From contig NZ_CP196822.1 of assembly GCF_051912485.1 (NCBI RefSeq), forward strand, positions 2,976,001 through 3,040,000: a stretch of 64,000 nt of DNA, in the 5' to 3' direction. This stretch comes from Nitrobacter sp051912485. Its GTDB lineage: Bacteria; Pseudomonadota; Alphaproteobacteria; Rhizobiales; Xanthobacteraceae. Shown piece by piece: positions 7,700 through 17,260 of this stretch. The notes beneath the pieces are model-generated. The model worked only from the letters and a program-made list of their open reading frames with translations, was not told where the DNA came from and ran no database searches. The position numbers were made by a program, and so were the translations under genes. Within the stretch, counting starts at the first letter, position 1. Each line of letters starts with the position of its first letter.

Positions 7700-9322
7700 T
7701 TGCAAGGTCTGCTGGCATTCCTAAAAGGCCTGGGCGCATCACGGTTGATGGCGATGGTCGCCGTCACCGCTGTGCTGATCGGCTTCTTTGCGTTCGTCAT
7801 CGTGCGCGTCACGACCCCGCAGATGACGACTCTCTTTACCGACCTCAGCGTCGAGGACTCCTCTGGAATCATCAAGGACCTCGAACGTCAGGCAATTCCC
7901 TACGAGTTGCGAAACGACGGCGCTGTGATCATGGTGCCGAAGGACAAAGTGACGCGGCTGCGGATGAAGCTCGCCGAGGCCGGACTGCCCAAGGGCGGCG
8001 GGGTCGGCTATGAGATCTTCGACAAATCCGACGCGCTTGGCACCACCAGCTTCGTCCAGAACATCAATCGCCTGCGCGCGCTGGAGGGCGAACTCGCCCG
8101 TACCATCCGCGCCATCGACCGCATCCAGGATGCCCGCGTCCATCTGGTGCTACCCGAGCGGCCGCTGTTCTCTCGCGAAGCGCCACAGCCTTCTGCATCG
8201 ATCGTGCTGCGCGTTCGCGGCGGCCTGGAACCGCAGCAGATCCGCGCCATCCGCCATCTCGTCGCCTCAGCCGTCAACGGGCTGAAGCCGCAGCGGGTGT
8301 CCATTGTAGATGAAGCCGGACAGTTGCTCGCCGATGGCTCGGGGACCGACGCCGATGGCCTGTCCGGAGACGAGCGGCGCGCCGGATTCGAAAAGCGCAT
8401 GCGCAATCAGGTCGAGGCGATCGTTTCGTCGGTGGTCGGAAGCGGCCGTACGCGCGTCGAGCTCTCCGCCGACTTCGATTATAATAAGATCACCCAGACC
8501 TCGGACAAGTTCGATCCGGAAGGCCGGGTGCTGCGATCCAGCCAGACCCGCGAGGAATCCTCTGTCACCGCCGACAACAACGGCCAGGTTACGGTCAACA
8601 ACGAACTGCCCGGCAATCAACAATCGGACAATACAAGCCCTGCGCGCGACCAGAGCAAAAAGAGCGAAGAGACCAACAACTACGAAATCTCCCGCACCAC
8701 CAAGACCGAGGTGACCGAGGCCGGCCGCGTCAATCGCATCTCGGTCGCCGTTCTCGTCGATGGCACCTATACCAAGGATGACAAGGGCCAGATGGTCTAT
8801 GCGGAGCGCAGCAAGGACCAGCTCGACCGCATCGCAACGCTGGTGCGCTCAGCCATCGGCTTCGACCAGAAGCGCGGCGACCAGGTCGAGGTCGTCAACC
8901 TCAAATTCGCCGAGCCGCCCGCTGTCGTGCCGCTCGCTGAGCCGGCCGGTTTGCTGGGAATGATGCAATTCACAAAAGACGACGTGATGTACGTCATCGA
9001 ACTCGCGGTCATGATGTTGCTCGGCCTCGTGGTGACATTCATGGTCATCCGGCCACTGGTCCGCCGTATCCTGGCGTCCGATCCTGCCCCGGCCATCGCC
9101 GCGCCGTCGGCTCTGCCGGCACCGACTGACGCCAACGCCCAAGCCGGCGCAACCGGGCAAAATCTCGTTCCCAGCAGCAACGCCACCGCGCAACTGATCG
9201 ACGTTGCCCAGGTGCAGGGGCAGGTCCACGCCCAGTCGGTGCATCGGGTCGGCGAACTCGCCGAGCGCAATCCTGCCGAAACCGCTTCCATCATCCGTCA
9301 ATGGCTTGCTGAGCCCGCGTGA
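7700..9322 (+). CDS. fliF: Flagellar MS-ring protein FliF
   Basis: A 540-residue membrane protein that forms the MS ring, the base on which the switch and rod assemble. TM1 is near residues 16-38 (MVAVTAVLIGFFAFVIV), followed by the YscJ/FliF secretin-like domains (LPKGGGVGYEIFDKSDALGT; ARVHLVLPERPLFSRE). A Ser/Asn-rich periplasmic region follows, then TM2 (VIELAVMMLLGLVVTFMVI) and a C-terminal tail ending AETASIIRQWL, the FliG-binding segment. The TTG at 7700 (family start MQGLLAFLKG) has GAGGGG nine bases upstream; a longer frame from 7655 lacks family similarity. It begins the fliF-fliG-fliH-fliN-flbD operon, probably under CtrA. Confidence 0.93.
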   Translation: MQGLLAFLKGLGASRLMAMVAVTAVLIGFFAFVIVRVTTPQMTTLFTDLSVEDSSGIIKDLERQAIPYELRNDGAVIMVPKDKVTRLRMKLAEAGLPKGGGVGYEIFDKSDALGTTSFVQNINRLRALEGELARTIRAIDRIQDARVHLVLPERPLFSREAPQPSASIVLRVRGGLEPQQIRAIRHLVASAVNGLKPQRVSIVDEAGQLLADGSGTDADGLSGDERRAGFEKRMRNQVEAIVSSVVGSGRTRVELSADFDYNKITQTSDKFDPEGRVLRSSQTREESSVTADNNGQVTVNNELPGNQQSDNTSPARDQSKKSEETNNYEISRTTKTEVTEAGRVNRISVAVLVDGTYTKDDKGQMVYAERSKDQLDRIATLVRSAIGFDQKRGDQVEVVNLKFAEPPAVVPLAEPAGLLGMMQFTKDDVMYVIELAVMMLLGLVVTFMVIRPLVRRILASDPAPAIAAPSALPAPTDANAQAGATGQNLVPSSNATAQLIDVAQVQGQVHAQSVHRVGELAERNPAETASIIRQWLAEPA

Positions 9323-9328
9323 TCTGAC

Positions 9329-10417
9329 ATGGCCGTACCTCAAACCACCGCCACAAACGCCAACGACATTGCCAGCGTCGTCGCCTCGCTTGCGAGCCGT
9401 CAGAGCAACCGTCCCAAGTCCAAGCCTATGAGTGGGCCGAAACGGGCGGCTGTGATGATGCTGGCGCTGGGCGAGCAGTACGGCGGCAAGGTCTGGGCCA
9501 TGCTGGACGACGACGAGGTCCGCGATCTGTCGCTGGCGATGTCCACGCTCGGCACGGTCGAGGCTGATGTGGTCGAAGATCTGCTGCTTGAATTCGTGTC
9601 ACGGATGTCAGCTTCGGGCGCCCTGATGGGCAATTTCGATGCGACCGAGCGGCTGCTGACTCAATACCTCCCCGGCGACCGGGTGAGCGGAATCATGGAT
9701 GAAATCCGGGGACCTGCAGGCCGCAACATGTGGGAGAAGCTGTCCAACGTTCAGGAAGAGGTTCTCGCGAACTACCTCAAGAACGAATATCCGCAGACCA
9801 TTGCGGTTGTGCTGTCGAAGCTGAAACCCGAACATGCCGCGCGGGTGCTCGCCATCCTGCCCGAGGACATGGCGCTCGACGTGGTCGGCCGCATGCTCAA
9901 GATGGAAGCGGTGCAGAAGGAAGTGATCGAGCGCGTCGAGCAGACGCTGCGCAGCGAATTCATGTCCAACCTGTCGCAGACCCGCCGCCGCGACGCCCAC
10001 GAGGTGATGGCGGAAATCTTCAACAACTTCGACCGTCAGACCGAGACCCGTTTCATCACCTCGCTGGAAGAAGAGAACCGCGAATCCGCCGAACGCATCA
10101 AGGCGCTGATGTTCACGTTCGACGACCTCGTAAAACTCGACGCAGGCTCGGCACAGACCCTGATGCGCCACGTCGACAAGGATAAGCTCGGCATTGCGCT
10201 GAAAAGCGCCAACGAAGAGGTTCGCGCCTTCTTCATGGGCAATATGTCATCGCGCGCCGCGAAGATGCTGATGGACGACATGGCGGCGCTTGGGCCGGTC
10301 CGGCTGCGCGACGTCGACGAGGCGCAGGCGCTGCTGGTCAATCTCGCCAAGGACCTCGCTGCCAAGGGCGAAATCATGCTGTCGAAAAACCGCGCCGACG
10401 ACGAGCTGGTGTACTGA
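9329..10417 (+). CDS. fliG: Flagellar motor switch protein FliG
   Basis: A 362-residue C-ring protein that links the MS ring to the switch and provides the charged torque surface. The sequence shows FliG_N (GPKRAAVMMLALGEQYGGKV), the middle domain with EYPQTIAVVLSKLKPEHAAR (an EHPQ-like motif) and the C-terminal charged helix region (MFTFDDLVKLD, then KDKLGIALK). It starts six bases after fliF. The stop codon overlaps the fliH start by one base, indicating translational coupling. Confidence 0.95.
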   Translation: MAVPQTTATNANDIASVVASLASRQSNRPKSKPMSGPKRAAVMMLALGEQYGGKVWAMLDDDEVRDLSLAMSTLGTVEADVVEDLLLEFVSRMSASGALMGNFDATERLLTQYLPGDRVSGIMDEIRGPAGRNMWEKLSNVQEEVLANYLKNEYPQTIAVVLSKLKPEHAARVLAILPEDMALDVVGRMLKMEAVQKEVIERVEQTLRSEFMSNLSQTRRRDAHEVMAEIFNNFDRQTETRFITSLEEENRESAERIKALMFTFDDLVKLDAGSAQTLMRHVDKDKLGIALKSANEEVRAFFMGNMSSRAAKMLMDDMAALGPVRLRDVDEAQALLVNLAKDLAAKGEIMLSKNRADDELVY

Positions 10418-11046
10418 TGAACGCTCCGGCAAAATTCCTGTTCGATACGGACTTCTCGGTTCCGCATAAATCCAGGGAGCGGGCACCGACAGCCCCTGAG
10501 ATCGCGCAGCAGATCGCAGCCGCGGAAGCCCAGGCATATCAGAACGGGTTCGATGCCGCGCAGCGCGAAGCCAAGGTGCAGAGCGACCGGCGCATGGCGC
10601 TGGCGATCGAGGATATCGCCGCTGGCATCAAGGGAATCGCCCAACGCTTCGCGGGCGTCGAAACGCGGATGGAGACCGAGGCGGTCGATGTCGCCGTCGC
10701 GGTCGCGCGCAAGCTATGCAGCGAGCTGATCGCGGCCGAACCGTTGGCGGAAATGACCACGCTGGTCTGCGACAGCTTCCGGCATCTGGTGTCGACGCCG
10801 CATCTCGTGGTGCGGATCAACGATCAACTCTACGACGCGGCGCGCGAGCAAGTCGAACGCATCGCCAAACAATGCGGGTTCGCTGGACGGCTCGTCATAC
10901 TCGCAGAGCCAGATATCGGGACGGGCGACTGCCAGATCGAATGGGCTGACGGCGGAATCGTGCTGGAACGCGCGACCATCGACGCCAAGATCGACGAACT
11001 GGTGCGCGGCTACATGACGTCACGCAAATCGAACGACAACCACTGA
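10417..11046 (+). CDS. fliH: Flagellar export regulator FliH
   Basis: A 209-residue stator-like protein of the export ATPase FliI. The N-terminal region is charged and coiled-coil prone (QQIAAAEAQAYQNGFDAAQR, with glycine-spaced helix features seen in FliH). The C-terminal half matches the FliH/YscL fold (AVAVARKLCSELIAAEPLAE; HLVVRINDQLYDAAREQVER; GDCQIEWADGGIV). The start codon overlaps the fliG stop. fliI is not in the window. FliH is poorly conserved, so assignment rests on these motifs plus position between fliG and fliN. Confidence 0.85.
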   Translation: MNAPAKFLFDTDFSVPHKSRERAPTAPEIAQQIAAAEAQAYQNGFDAAQREAKVQSDRRMALAIEDIAAGIKGIAQRFAGVETRMETEAVDVAVAVARKLCSELIAAEPLAEMTTLVCDSFRHLVSTPHLVVRINDQLYDAAREQVERIAKQCGFAGRLVILAEPDIGTGDCQIEWADGGIVLERATIDAKIDELVRGYMTSRKSNDNH

Positions 11047-11063
11047 GGGTATAGGGACGCACA

Positions 11064-11414
11064 ATGAGCGATAACGACACCCAGGTGCCGCTTCCCGACC
11101 TCAACGCCGCCGATGCGCCGGCGGTCGATGACGTCGGATACAGCGAGGACGAACAGGTGACGCGGGTCGCGTCCGATCTCGAAGCGGTGTTCGACGTTCC
11201 GGTTCAGGTGTCCGCTGTGCTCGGCCGCTCCAAGATGGATGTCGGCGCGCTTCTCAAGCTCGGGCCCGGCAGCGTTCTGGAACTCGACCGGCGTGTCGGC
11301 GAGGCCATCGACATCTACGTCAACAACCGGCTTGTGGCGCGCGGCGAGGTCGTTCTCGTGGAGGACAAGCTCGGCGTGACCATGACCGAAATCATCAAGG
11401 CCGAAAAGGCCTGA
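11064..11414 (+). CDS. fliN: Flagellar motor switch protein FliN
   Basis: A 116-residue protein with the SpoA/FliN domain: VFDVPVQVSAVLGRSKMDVG, LLKLGPGSVLELDRRVGEAI, then DIYVNNRLVARGEVVLVEDK. It forms the lower C-ring and binds phosphorylated CheY or export components. Length is near the E. coli protein (137), with a short acidic N-terminal leader. It is 17 bases downstream of fliH in the same operon. Confidence 0.94.
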   Translation: MSDNDTQVPLPDLNAADAPAVDDVGYSEDEQVTRVASDLEAVFDVPVQVSAVLGRSKMDVGALLKLGPGSVLELDRRVGEAIDIYVNNRLVARGEVVLVEDKLGVTMTEIIKAEKA

Positions 11415-11460
11415 CGGCGGGTCGACCGCCGCGAGCCGGAACACATAACAGGAGCAGATC

Positions 11461-12840
11461 ATGCGGCTTCTCATCGTTGGCACACTGAAGGGCCAACTCA
11501 CAACCGCCACCAAGATCGCCATGGACAATGGCGCCTCCGTCACCCACGCGGACGGCAACGACCAGGCCATGGCCGTGCTCCGCGGCGGCAAGGGCGCCGA
11601 TCTCCTTCTGGTGGATGTCGGCCTCGATATCCGCGACCTCGTGACCCGACTCGAGGCGGAACACATTCACGTCCCGATTGTCGCCTGCGGCATCACCAAC
11701 GACGCGCGAGCCGCCGTCGCTGCGATCCATGCCGGCGCCAAGGAATACATCCCGCTGCCGCCTGATCCGGAGCTGATCGCCGCGGTGCTCGCCGCCGTGG
11801 CGAATGATTCCCGCGATCTCATCTACCGCGACGAGGCGATGGCCAGGGTCATCAAGCTGGCGCAGCAGATCGCGTGCTCCGACGCCTCGGTCATGATCAC
11901 GGGCGAATCCGGCACCGGCAAGGAGGTGCTGGCGCGCTACGTGCATACCCGCTCGAACCGTGCCAAGCGGCCGTTCATCTCGATCAATTGCGCGGCGATC
12001 CCGGAGCATCTCCTGGAATCCGAACTGTTCGGCCATGAGAAGGGCGCATTCACCGGAGCGGTCGCGCGCCGCATCGGCAAATTCGAGGAGGCCACCGGCG
12101 GCACGCTACTGCTCGACGAAATTTCCGAAATGGACGTTCGCCTGCAATCCAAGCTGCTGCGCGCCATCCAGGAGCGCGTGATCGACCGCGTCGGCGGCAC
12201 CAGGCCGGTGCCGGTCGATATCCGCATCGTCGCCACCTCGAACCGTAACCTTGCGGACGCTGTGCGTGAGGGAACCTTTCGCGAGGATCTGCTGTTTCGC
12301 CTTAACGTCGTCAACCTGAAGATTCCGCCGCTGCGCGAGCGTCCTGCCGACATTCTCGAACTGGCGCAGCATTTCGCGAAGAAATATGCCGAGGCCAACG
12401 GCGTGCCGGTGCGTCCGGTTGCGGCGGACGCGCGGCGCGTGCTGACGACGAACCGCTGGCAAGGCAACGTCCGCGAGCTTGAGAATACTATTCACCGCGC
12501 GGTTCTGATGGCGAGCGGCGATGAAATCGGCGTGGACGCGATTCTGACGCCGGACGGCAACCGTCTCGACCTGGCCAAGACAGCACCCGCCGTCGCCCAT
12601 GCCACGCTCGCCGCCGAGCAGGTGACGCGGGCACTGGTCGGCCGCACCGTGGCCGACGTCGAACGCGACCTGATTCTCGAAACGCTGAAACATTGTCTCG
12701 GCAACCGGACCCATGCCGCGAACATTCTCGGCATCTCGATCCGAACGCTGCGCAACAAGCTCAACGAATATGCCGATGGCGGTATCCCGATCACGCCCGC
12801 CGGCAACAGCGATCATCGCGCGTTCGTCGCAACGCCCTGA
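11461..12840 (+). CDS. flbD: Sigma-54-dependent flagellar regulator FlbD
   Basis: A 459-residue bacterial enhancer-binding protein. An N-terminal receiver-like domain (MRLLIVGTLKGQLTTATKIA) has an Asp in LLLVDVG but lacks the usual acidic cluster. The AAA+ domain has Walker A GESGTGKE, the sigma-54 contact loop GAFTGA, Walker B GTLLLDEISEMD and an arginine-finger region. A Fis-type helix-turn-helix closes the protein (NRTHAANILGISIRTLRNKL). It ends the fliF operon and is the natural activator of the sigma-54 promoter before fliK. Its partner FliX is not in this window. An AGGAG lies just upstream of the start. Confidence 0.92.
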   Translation: MRLLIVGTLKGQLTTATKIAMDNGASVTHADGNDQAMAVLRGGKGADLLLVDVGLDIRDLVTRLEAEHIHVPIVACGITNDARAAVAAIHAGAKEYIPLPPDPELIAAVLAAVANDSRDLIYRDEAMARVIKLAQQIACSDASVMITGESGTGKEVLARYVHTRSNRAKRPFISINCAAIPEHLLESELFGHEKGAFTGAVARRIGKFEEATGGTLLLDEISEMDVRLQSKLLRAIQERVIDRVGGTRPVPVDIRIVATSNRNLADAVREGTFREDLLFRLNVVNLKIPPLRERPADILELAQHFAKKYAEANGVPVRPVAADARRVLTTNRWQGNVRELENTIHRAVLMASGDEIGVDAILTPDGNRLDLAKTAPAVAHATLAAEQVTRALVGRTVADVERDLILETLKHCLGNRTHAANILGISIRTLRNKLNEYADGGIPITPAGNSDHRAFVATP

Positions 12841-12952
12841 CAAACCGAGTCCACCGCGAGAGCAATGCGTCTTGCACTCGCCCCACGAATGGTTAGGTTT
12901 TGAAGGTTGAGTCGCTGCATCGCTTCGCAGGCTCCGTCATCCTTCGAGACTC

Positions 12953-14062
12953 ATGACCTCCTTCACGCCGCATCAGGATACAGCGCTGAAAGCCGTCGCC
13001 GACTGGCTGAAAGCCAAACCCGGCAAAAACGGCACGCCGCAGGTATTCCGCCTGTTCGGATATGCCGGCACCGGCAAGACCACGCTGGCGCGCCACATCG
13101 CCGATGACGTCGACGGCGAGGTCAAGTTCGCAGCCTTCACCGGCAAGGCCGCGCTGGTGATGCGCAACAAGGGCTGCGACAGCGCATCGACGATTCACTC
13201 GTTGATCTATCGCGCCCGCGAATCCGGTGAGGAGCAGCCGAGTTTTGAGTTGTGGGACGATGCGCCTGCTTCTAAGGCCAAGCTCATCGTCATTGATGAG
13301 TGCTCCATGGTGGATGCGGAACTCGGTCGCGACCTGATGTCGTTCGACTGTCCGCTGCTGGTGCTGGGCGATCCCGCGCAGTTGCCGCCGATTCAGGGCG
13401 CCGGCTTCTTCACCAATGCCGAGCCCGATGCGATGCTGACCGAGGTTCATCGTCAGGCCCAGGACGATCCGATCGTGCGGATGTCGATGGACGTTCGTGA
13501 GGGGCGCGAACTCGACATCGGCCGCTACGGCGAAAGCGAGGTGATCTCGCGCAGCGAGCTCGATCCGTCGCGCGTGATGGATGCCGATCAGGTGCTTGTC
13601 GGGCGCAACAACACCCGCCGTTCCTACAATATGCGATTCCGCCAACGGCAGAACATCGAAGATCCGTTACCGGTGGCCGGCGACAAGCTGGTCTGCCTGC
13701 GCAACAATCGCAAGAAGGCGCTGTTCAACGGTGGCCTGTGGCGCGTGAAGTCGCGCGCGGCCTCGAAATCGAAGATCATCACGATGCGACTGTCGCCCGA
13801 CGAGGAATTCGCGCACAAGGTGACCAAAGTCTCGGTGCGGCAGGACTGCTTCGCCGGCGGCATCGAGGACATTCCGTGGGAGCAGCGCAAGCCCTACGAC
13901 GAGTTTGACTACGGCTATGTCCTGACGGTGCACAAGTCGCAGGGCTCGCAATGGGACGACGTCGTGCTGTTCGACGAGAGCTTCGCGTTTCAGGACAGCC
14001 GCGCGCGCTGGCTCTACACCGGCATCACCCGCGCCGCGAAGCGGCTGAGCGTCGTGATGTAG
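12953..14062 (+). CDS. RecD-like ATP-dependent DNA helicase
   Basis: A 369-residue superfamily 1 helicase. Walker A is GYAGTGKTTLA (about residues 36-46), Walker B is IVIDECSMVD, the GDPAQLPPI motif III follows, and the C-terminal UvrD_C_2 motifs LTVHKSQGSQW and YTGITRAAKRLSVVM are intact. It is shorter than RecD or RecD2 because it lacks their N-terminal domains, as in the stand-alone AAA_30 helicases common in alphaproteobacteria. Nothing in the neighbourhood points to a specific repair pathway. It lies 112 bases after flbD and is convergent with metB. Confidence 0.85.
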   Translation: MTSFTPHQDTALKAVADWLKAKPGKNGTPQVFRLFGYAGTGKTTLARHIADDVDGEVKFAAFTGKAALVMRNKGCDSASTIHSLIYRARESGEEQPSFELWDDAPASKAKLIVIDECSMVDAELGRDLMSFDCPLLVLGDPAQLPPIQGAGFFTNAEPDAMLTEVHRQAQDDPIVRMSMDVREGRELDIGRYGESEVISRSELDPSRVMDADQVLVGRNNTRRSYNMRFRQRQNIEDPLPVAGDKLVCLRNNRKKALFNGGLWRVKSRAASKSKIITMRLSPDEEFAHKVTKVSVRQDCFAGGIEDIPWEQRKPYDEFDYGYVLTVHKSQGSQWDDVVLFDESFAFQDSRARWLYTGITRAAKRLSVVM

Positions 14063-14124
14063 CGGCGAACGCCGCAATACATCCTTATCGCTTTTTGACC
14101 TGCCGGCGTCTATGGCGTGGCGGT

Positions 14125-15309
14125 TCAGACGCTCGCTTTTGAACGAGCCGATCCATCGATTGCAGCAAGAGCTCGTTCCAAGTCGGCGATCAAATCGGCG
14201 GTATCCTCGAGGCCGATTGAAAGCCGTATGAGACCGCAGGTGATGCCGGCGGCTTTGCGCGCTTCCTCCGACATGCTGGCATGGGTCATCGTCGCGGGAT
14301 GAGCCACCAGGCTCTCGGTGCCGCCGAGCGACTCCGCCAGACTGAAAAGCCGGACGGCCTCGACAAAGCGGCCGGCCTCCGCGTCGCCTCCTTTCAGCTC
14401 GAAGCTGAGCATGGCGCCAAAGCCGGATTGCTGGGCCTTGGCGAGGGCATGGCCCGGATGCGTTGGCAATCCCGGATAGTGGCACGCGGCCACAAGGGGA
14501 TGCTTGAGAAGAAACTCGGCAATCGCTTGCGCGCTGCGCTGCTGCCACTCCATGCGCGGAAACAATGAGCGAATACCGCGAAGCGCCAGATAGGAATCGA
14601 ACGGCGCGCCCGTGGTGCCGATGATATTGGCCCAGGCCGCCAGCGCCTCGGCATCAGTGGCATCGGCCGCGACCACGGCGCCACCGACCATGTCCGAGTG
14701 GCCGTTGAGATATTTCGTCGTCGAGTGAACGACGAAATCCGCACCGAGCGCGATCGGTCGCTGCAGCGCGGGCGACAGAAACGTATTGTCGACGACGACC
14801 TTGGCGCCAGCCGCTCTGGCCAGCGCGACAATCGCCCGAATGTCGACGATGCGCATCAGAGGATTGCTCGGGGTCTCGATCAGGACGAGTCTTGGCTTGT
14901 CGTGGAATGCTGAAGCCAGCGCAGCCGCATCGTTCTGGTCGACAAAGGCCACCCTGAAGTGGCCGCGGTCGCGACGGTTCACCAGCAGGCGGTGGGTGCC
15001 GCCGTAACAGTCATGCGGCACCATCACAATGTCATCGCGTGACAGTTGCGACAGCACCAGATCGATCGCGGCCATGCCCGAGGACACCACCACCGCGCCT
15101 GCGCCACCCTCGAGCTTGGCGAGGGTATCCGCCAGTAACGTCCGGGTGGGGTTGCTGGTGCGGGTGTATTCGTGCGGACCCTTGCGCCCGAAACCGGGCC
15201 AGGTGAACGTACTCGACAGACAGATCGGCGGCGTCACCGCTCCGAAATTATCCTCCGTCGCGATGCCGTTTGCGGCCGCGACCGTTTTCAGATTCGTAGA
15301 GTCGGACAT
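14125..15309 (-). CDS. metB: Cystathionine gamma-synthase / O-acylhomoserine sulfhydrylase family
   Basis: A 394-residue PLP enzyme of the Cys/Met metabolism family. The PLP lysine is in VHSTTKYLNGHSDMVGG. Substrate- and cofactor-contacting blocks are YTRTSNPTRTLLADTLAKLE, SSGMAAIDLV and the C-terminal SLGGTESLVAHPATMTH. It makes cystathionine (or homocysteine) from an activated homoserine. The presence of metX in the window suggests O-acetylhomoserine as substrate. The ATG at 15309 fits the family N-terminus. It follows cysI on the same strand after 210 bases. Closely related cystathionine gamma-lyases cannot be excluded from sequence alone. Confidence 0.85.
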   Translation of the reverse strand: MSDSTNLKTVAAANGIATEDNFGAVTPPICLSSTFTWPGFGRKGPHEYTRTSNPTRTLLADTLAKLEGGAGAVVVSSGMAAIDLVLSQLSRDDIVMVPHDCYGGTHRLLVNRRDRGHFRVAFVDQNDAAALASAFHDKPRLVLIETPSNPLMRIVDIRAIVALARAAGAKVVVDNTFLSPALQRPIALGADFVVHSTTKYLNGHSDMVGGAVVAADATDAEALAAWANIIGTTGAPFDSYLALRGIRSLFPRMEWQQRSAQAIAEFLLKHPLVAACHYPGLPTHPGHALAKAQQSGFGAMLSFELKGGDAEAGRFVEAVRLFSLAESLGGTESLVAHPATMTHASMSEEARKAAGITCGLIRLSIGLEDTADLIADLERALAAIDGSARSKASV

Positions 15310-15419
15310 GACGTTCGGGGGCTTTCGATGAAAATGCGAGGGCGCACGATCCCGTCCGGGATCTCGCGGTTGGCCGTCCATATTTAAGGGACTTCGACCG
15401 AAACATAAACGCTCCCACG

Positions 15420-15447
15420 GACCCTCTGCAACTTCCGTTGCAGGGTC
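15420..15447. repeat. Inverted repeat between cysI and metB
   Basis: GACCCT...GCAAC faces GTTGC...AGGGTC around a four-base loop, with a two-base bulge on one side. It has no T-run, so it is more likely a regulatory hairpin or processing site in the cysI-metB intergenic region than a classical terminator. Confidence 0.45.
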
Positions 15448-15519
15448 GCAAGAAGCTTGAGCGGAATTGGACGTAGCGCGGTGTTTTCCCGTTTTGAACG
15501 AAGGCTCATCCGGCCACGT

Positions 15520-17250
15520 TCAGTCGTTGAAGAACCGCCCCTCCTTCACCTCGACGACATAACCCGCGCGAATGGTAAAGTCGCCGAAGTGTTCGCCGGG
15601 TTTGCGGTCGCGGGCATAGTGGCCGAGCGTCTTGTCGAGCGCTTCGAGAATCGCAGGCTCGCCAACATTCTCGAGATACATCTTGTTGAGCCGCTCGCCG
15701 TGGAAGCCGCCGCCGAGATAGAGATTGTACTTGCCTGGAGCGCGGCCGGTCAGGCCTATCTCGGAGATATAAGGCCGCGCACAGCCATTCGGGCATCCGG
15801 TCATGCGGATGGTGATCGGGTCGTCCTTGAGCCCGTTGGCATTGAGGATGGCTTCGATCTTGGTGACGAGATCGGGCAGATAGCGTTCGCTTTCAGCCAT
15901 CGCCAGACCGCAGGTCGGTAGCGCGACGCAGGCCATCGAATTGAGGCGCAAGCCGCTGCGGGTCTCGAACTGATCGAGGCCGTATTTCTTCATCAACGCC
16001 TCGATGGCCGGCCGATCCTCGGTGGCAATGTCGGAAATGATGAGGTTCTGGTTCGGCGTAATGCGGAACATGCCCTTGTGGACTTGCGCAATGGCGCGCA
16101 AGCCATCCATCATCGGATGGTCCGGCGTATTGATGACGCGGCCGTTCTGGATGAACAGGATGCAATGCTCGCGACCGTCGTCGCCCTTGACCCAGCCAAG
16201 CGCATCGCCGTTCGAGGTGAAAGTGTAAGGCTGCTCAGGGCTGAGTGCGAAGCCGAGACGGCGTTCGACCTCTGCTTTGATCCAGTCGATCCCCTTTTCG
16301 TCGATGGTGTATTTGAACCGGGCGTGCAGTCGATCGAGACGGTCGCCGTAGTCGCGCTGGACCGACATCACCGCGTCGATCGTTGGAAACAGCTTGTCGG
16401 CGTCGATATAGCCGATGACGCTTGCGAGACGCGGATAGGTCTTCGGTGCCTGATCGGTCCGGCCAAGGCCACCCCCGATGGCCACGTTGAAGCCTTTCAG
16501 CTTGCCGCGGCGCGCGATGGCGATGAAGCCGAGATCCTGGCCGTAGACATCGATATCGTTACTCGGCGGGATCGCGAAGCCGATCTTGAATTTCCGGGGC
16601 ATATAGGTGCGTCCGTAGAACGGCTCCTCCGGACCATCCGTTTCCTCGCGCTCGGCGTCGTACCAGATTTCCTTGTAGGCGCCGGTCCTGTGAACGGCAT
16701 GGTCGCTCGCTTGGTTGGCAAGCGCATAGACTTCGGCGTGCAGTTTCGACAGGTCGGGATTGACCGTGCACATCACGCCGCGGGTGTCGTCGCCGCAGGC
16801 CGCTTTGGTGTCGAGCAGGACGTCGCGCAGCCCCTGGATCACGGTGCGCAAGTCGTGCTTCATCACGCGATGGAGTTGAAACGTCTGCCGCGTGGTCAGA
16901 CGCAACGTGTCGCCGGCGTATTTACGTCCGAGCTCGTCGAGCTTCAGCCACTGGCTTGGGCTGCAGATTCCGCCCGGCAGGCGCACACGCGCCATGAAGG
17001 AAAACGCCGATTCCAGCTTCTGCCGCCGTCGCTCATCACGAATGTCGCGGTCATCCTGCTGATAGATGCCGAAGAACTTCATCAGCTTGCCGTCGCTGGC
17101 CGTCACAGCTGCGGTGATGTCGTCGGCCAGACTCTGCTTGATCGTGCCGCGCAGATAGTCGCTGTTAGCTTTCAGCGTTTCGTCCGGCCCGAGTTTGTCG
17201 AGGGGTTGGGAAACATCGCGGCTGCGATCGGGCTCAGCCTTCACATCCAT
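15520..17250 (-). CDS. cysI: Sulfite reductase hemoprotein beta-component
   Basis: A 576-residue enzyme that reduces sulfite to sulfide with electrons from CysJ. The siroheme-4Fe4S cysteines are visible as CVALPTCGL and TGCPNGCARPY near the C-terminus. The N-terminal ferredoxin-like segments include MARVRLPGGICSPSQW and LRLTTRQTFQLHR. Length matches E. coli CysI (570). The ATG at 17250 was chosen because the upstream extension overlaps cysJ. The gene starts 10 bases after the cysJ stop, so the two are co-transcribed. The product serves cysteine and, through sulfhydrylation, methionine synthesis with the adjacent metB. Confidence 0.95.
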   Translation of the reverse strand: MDVKAEPDRSRDVSQPLDKLGPDETLKANSDYLRGTIKQSLADDITAAVTASDGKLMKFFGIYQQDDRDIRDERRRQKLESAFSFMARVRLPGGICSPSQWLKLDELGRKYAGDTLRLTTRQTFQLHRVMKHDLRTVIQGLRDVLLDTKAACGDDTRGVMCTVNPDLSKLHAEVYALANQASDHAVHRTGAYKEIWYDAEREETDGPEEPFYGRTYMPRKFKIGFAIPPSNDIDVYGQDLGFIAIARRGKLKGFNVAIGGGLGRTDQAPKTYPRLASVIGYIDADKLFPTIDAVMSVQRDYGDRLDRLHARFKYTIDEKGIDWIKAEVERRLGFALSPEQPYTFTSNGDALGWVKGDDGREHCILFIQNGRVINTPDHPMMDGLRAIAQVHKGMFRITPNQNLIISDIATEDRPAIEALMKKYGLDQFETRSGLRLNSMACVALPTCGLAMAESERYLPDLVTKIEAILNANGLKDDPITIRMTGCPNGCARPYISEIGLTGRAPGKYNLYLGGGFHGERLNKMYLENVGEPAILEALDKTLGHYARDRKPGEHFGDFTIRAGYVVEVKEGRFFND

Positions 17251-17260
17251 CAAACTAGCC

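Noticed and set aside
15310..15520. A second SAM riboswitch before metB
   Set aside because: The SAM-II core (GCTTGC...CGTTAAA...CGCTAAA) is absent; only an unrelated hairpin is seen.
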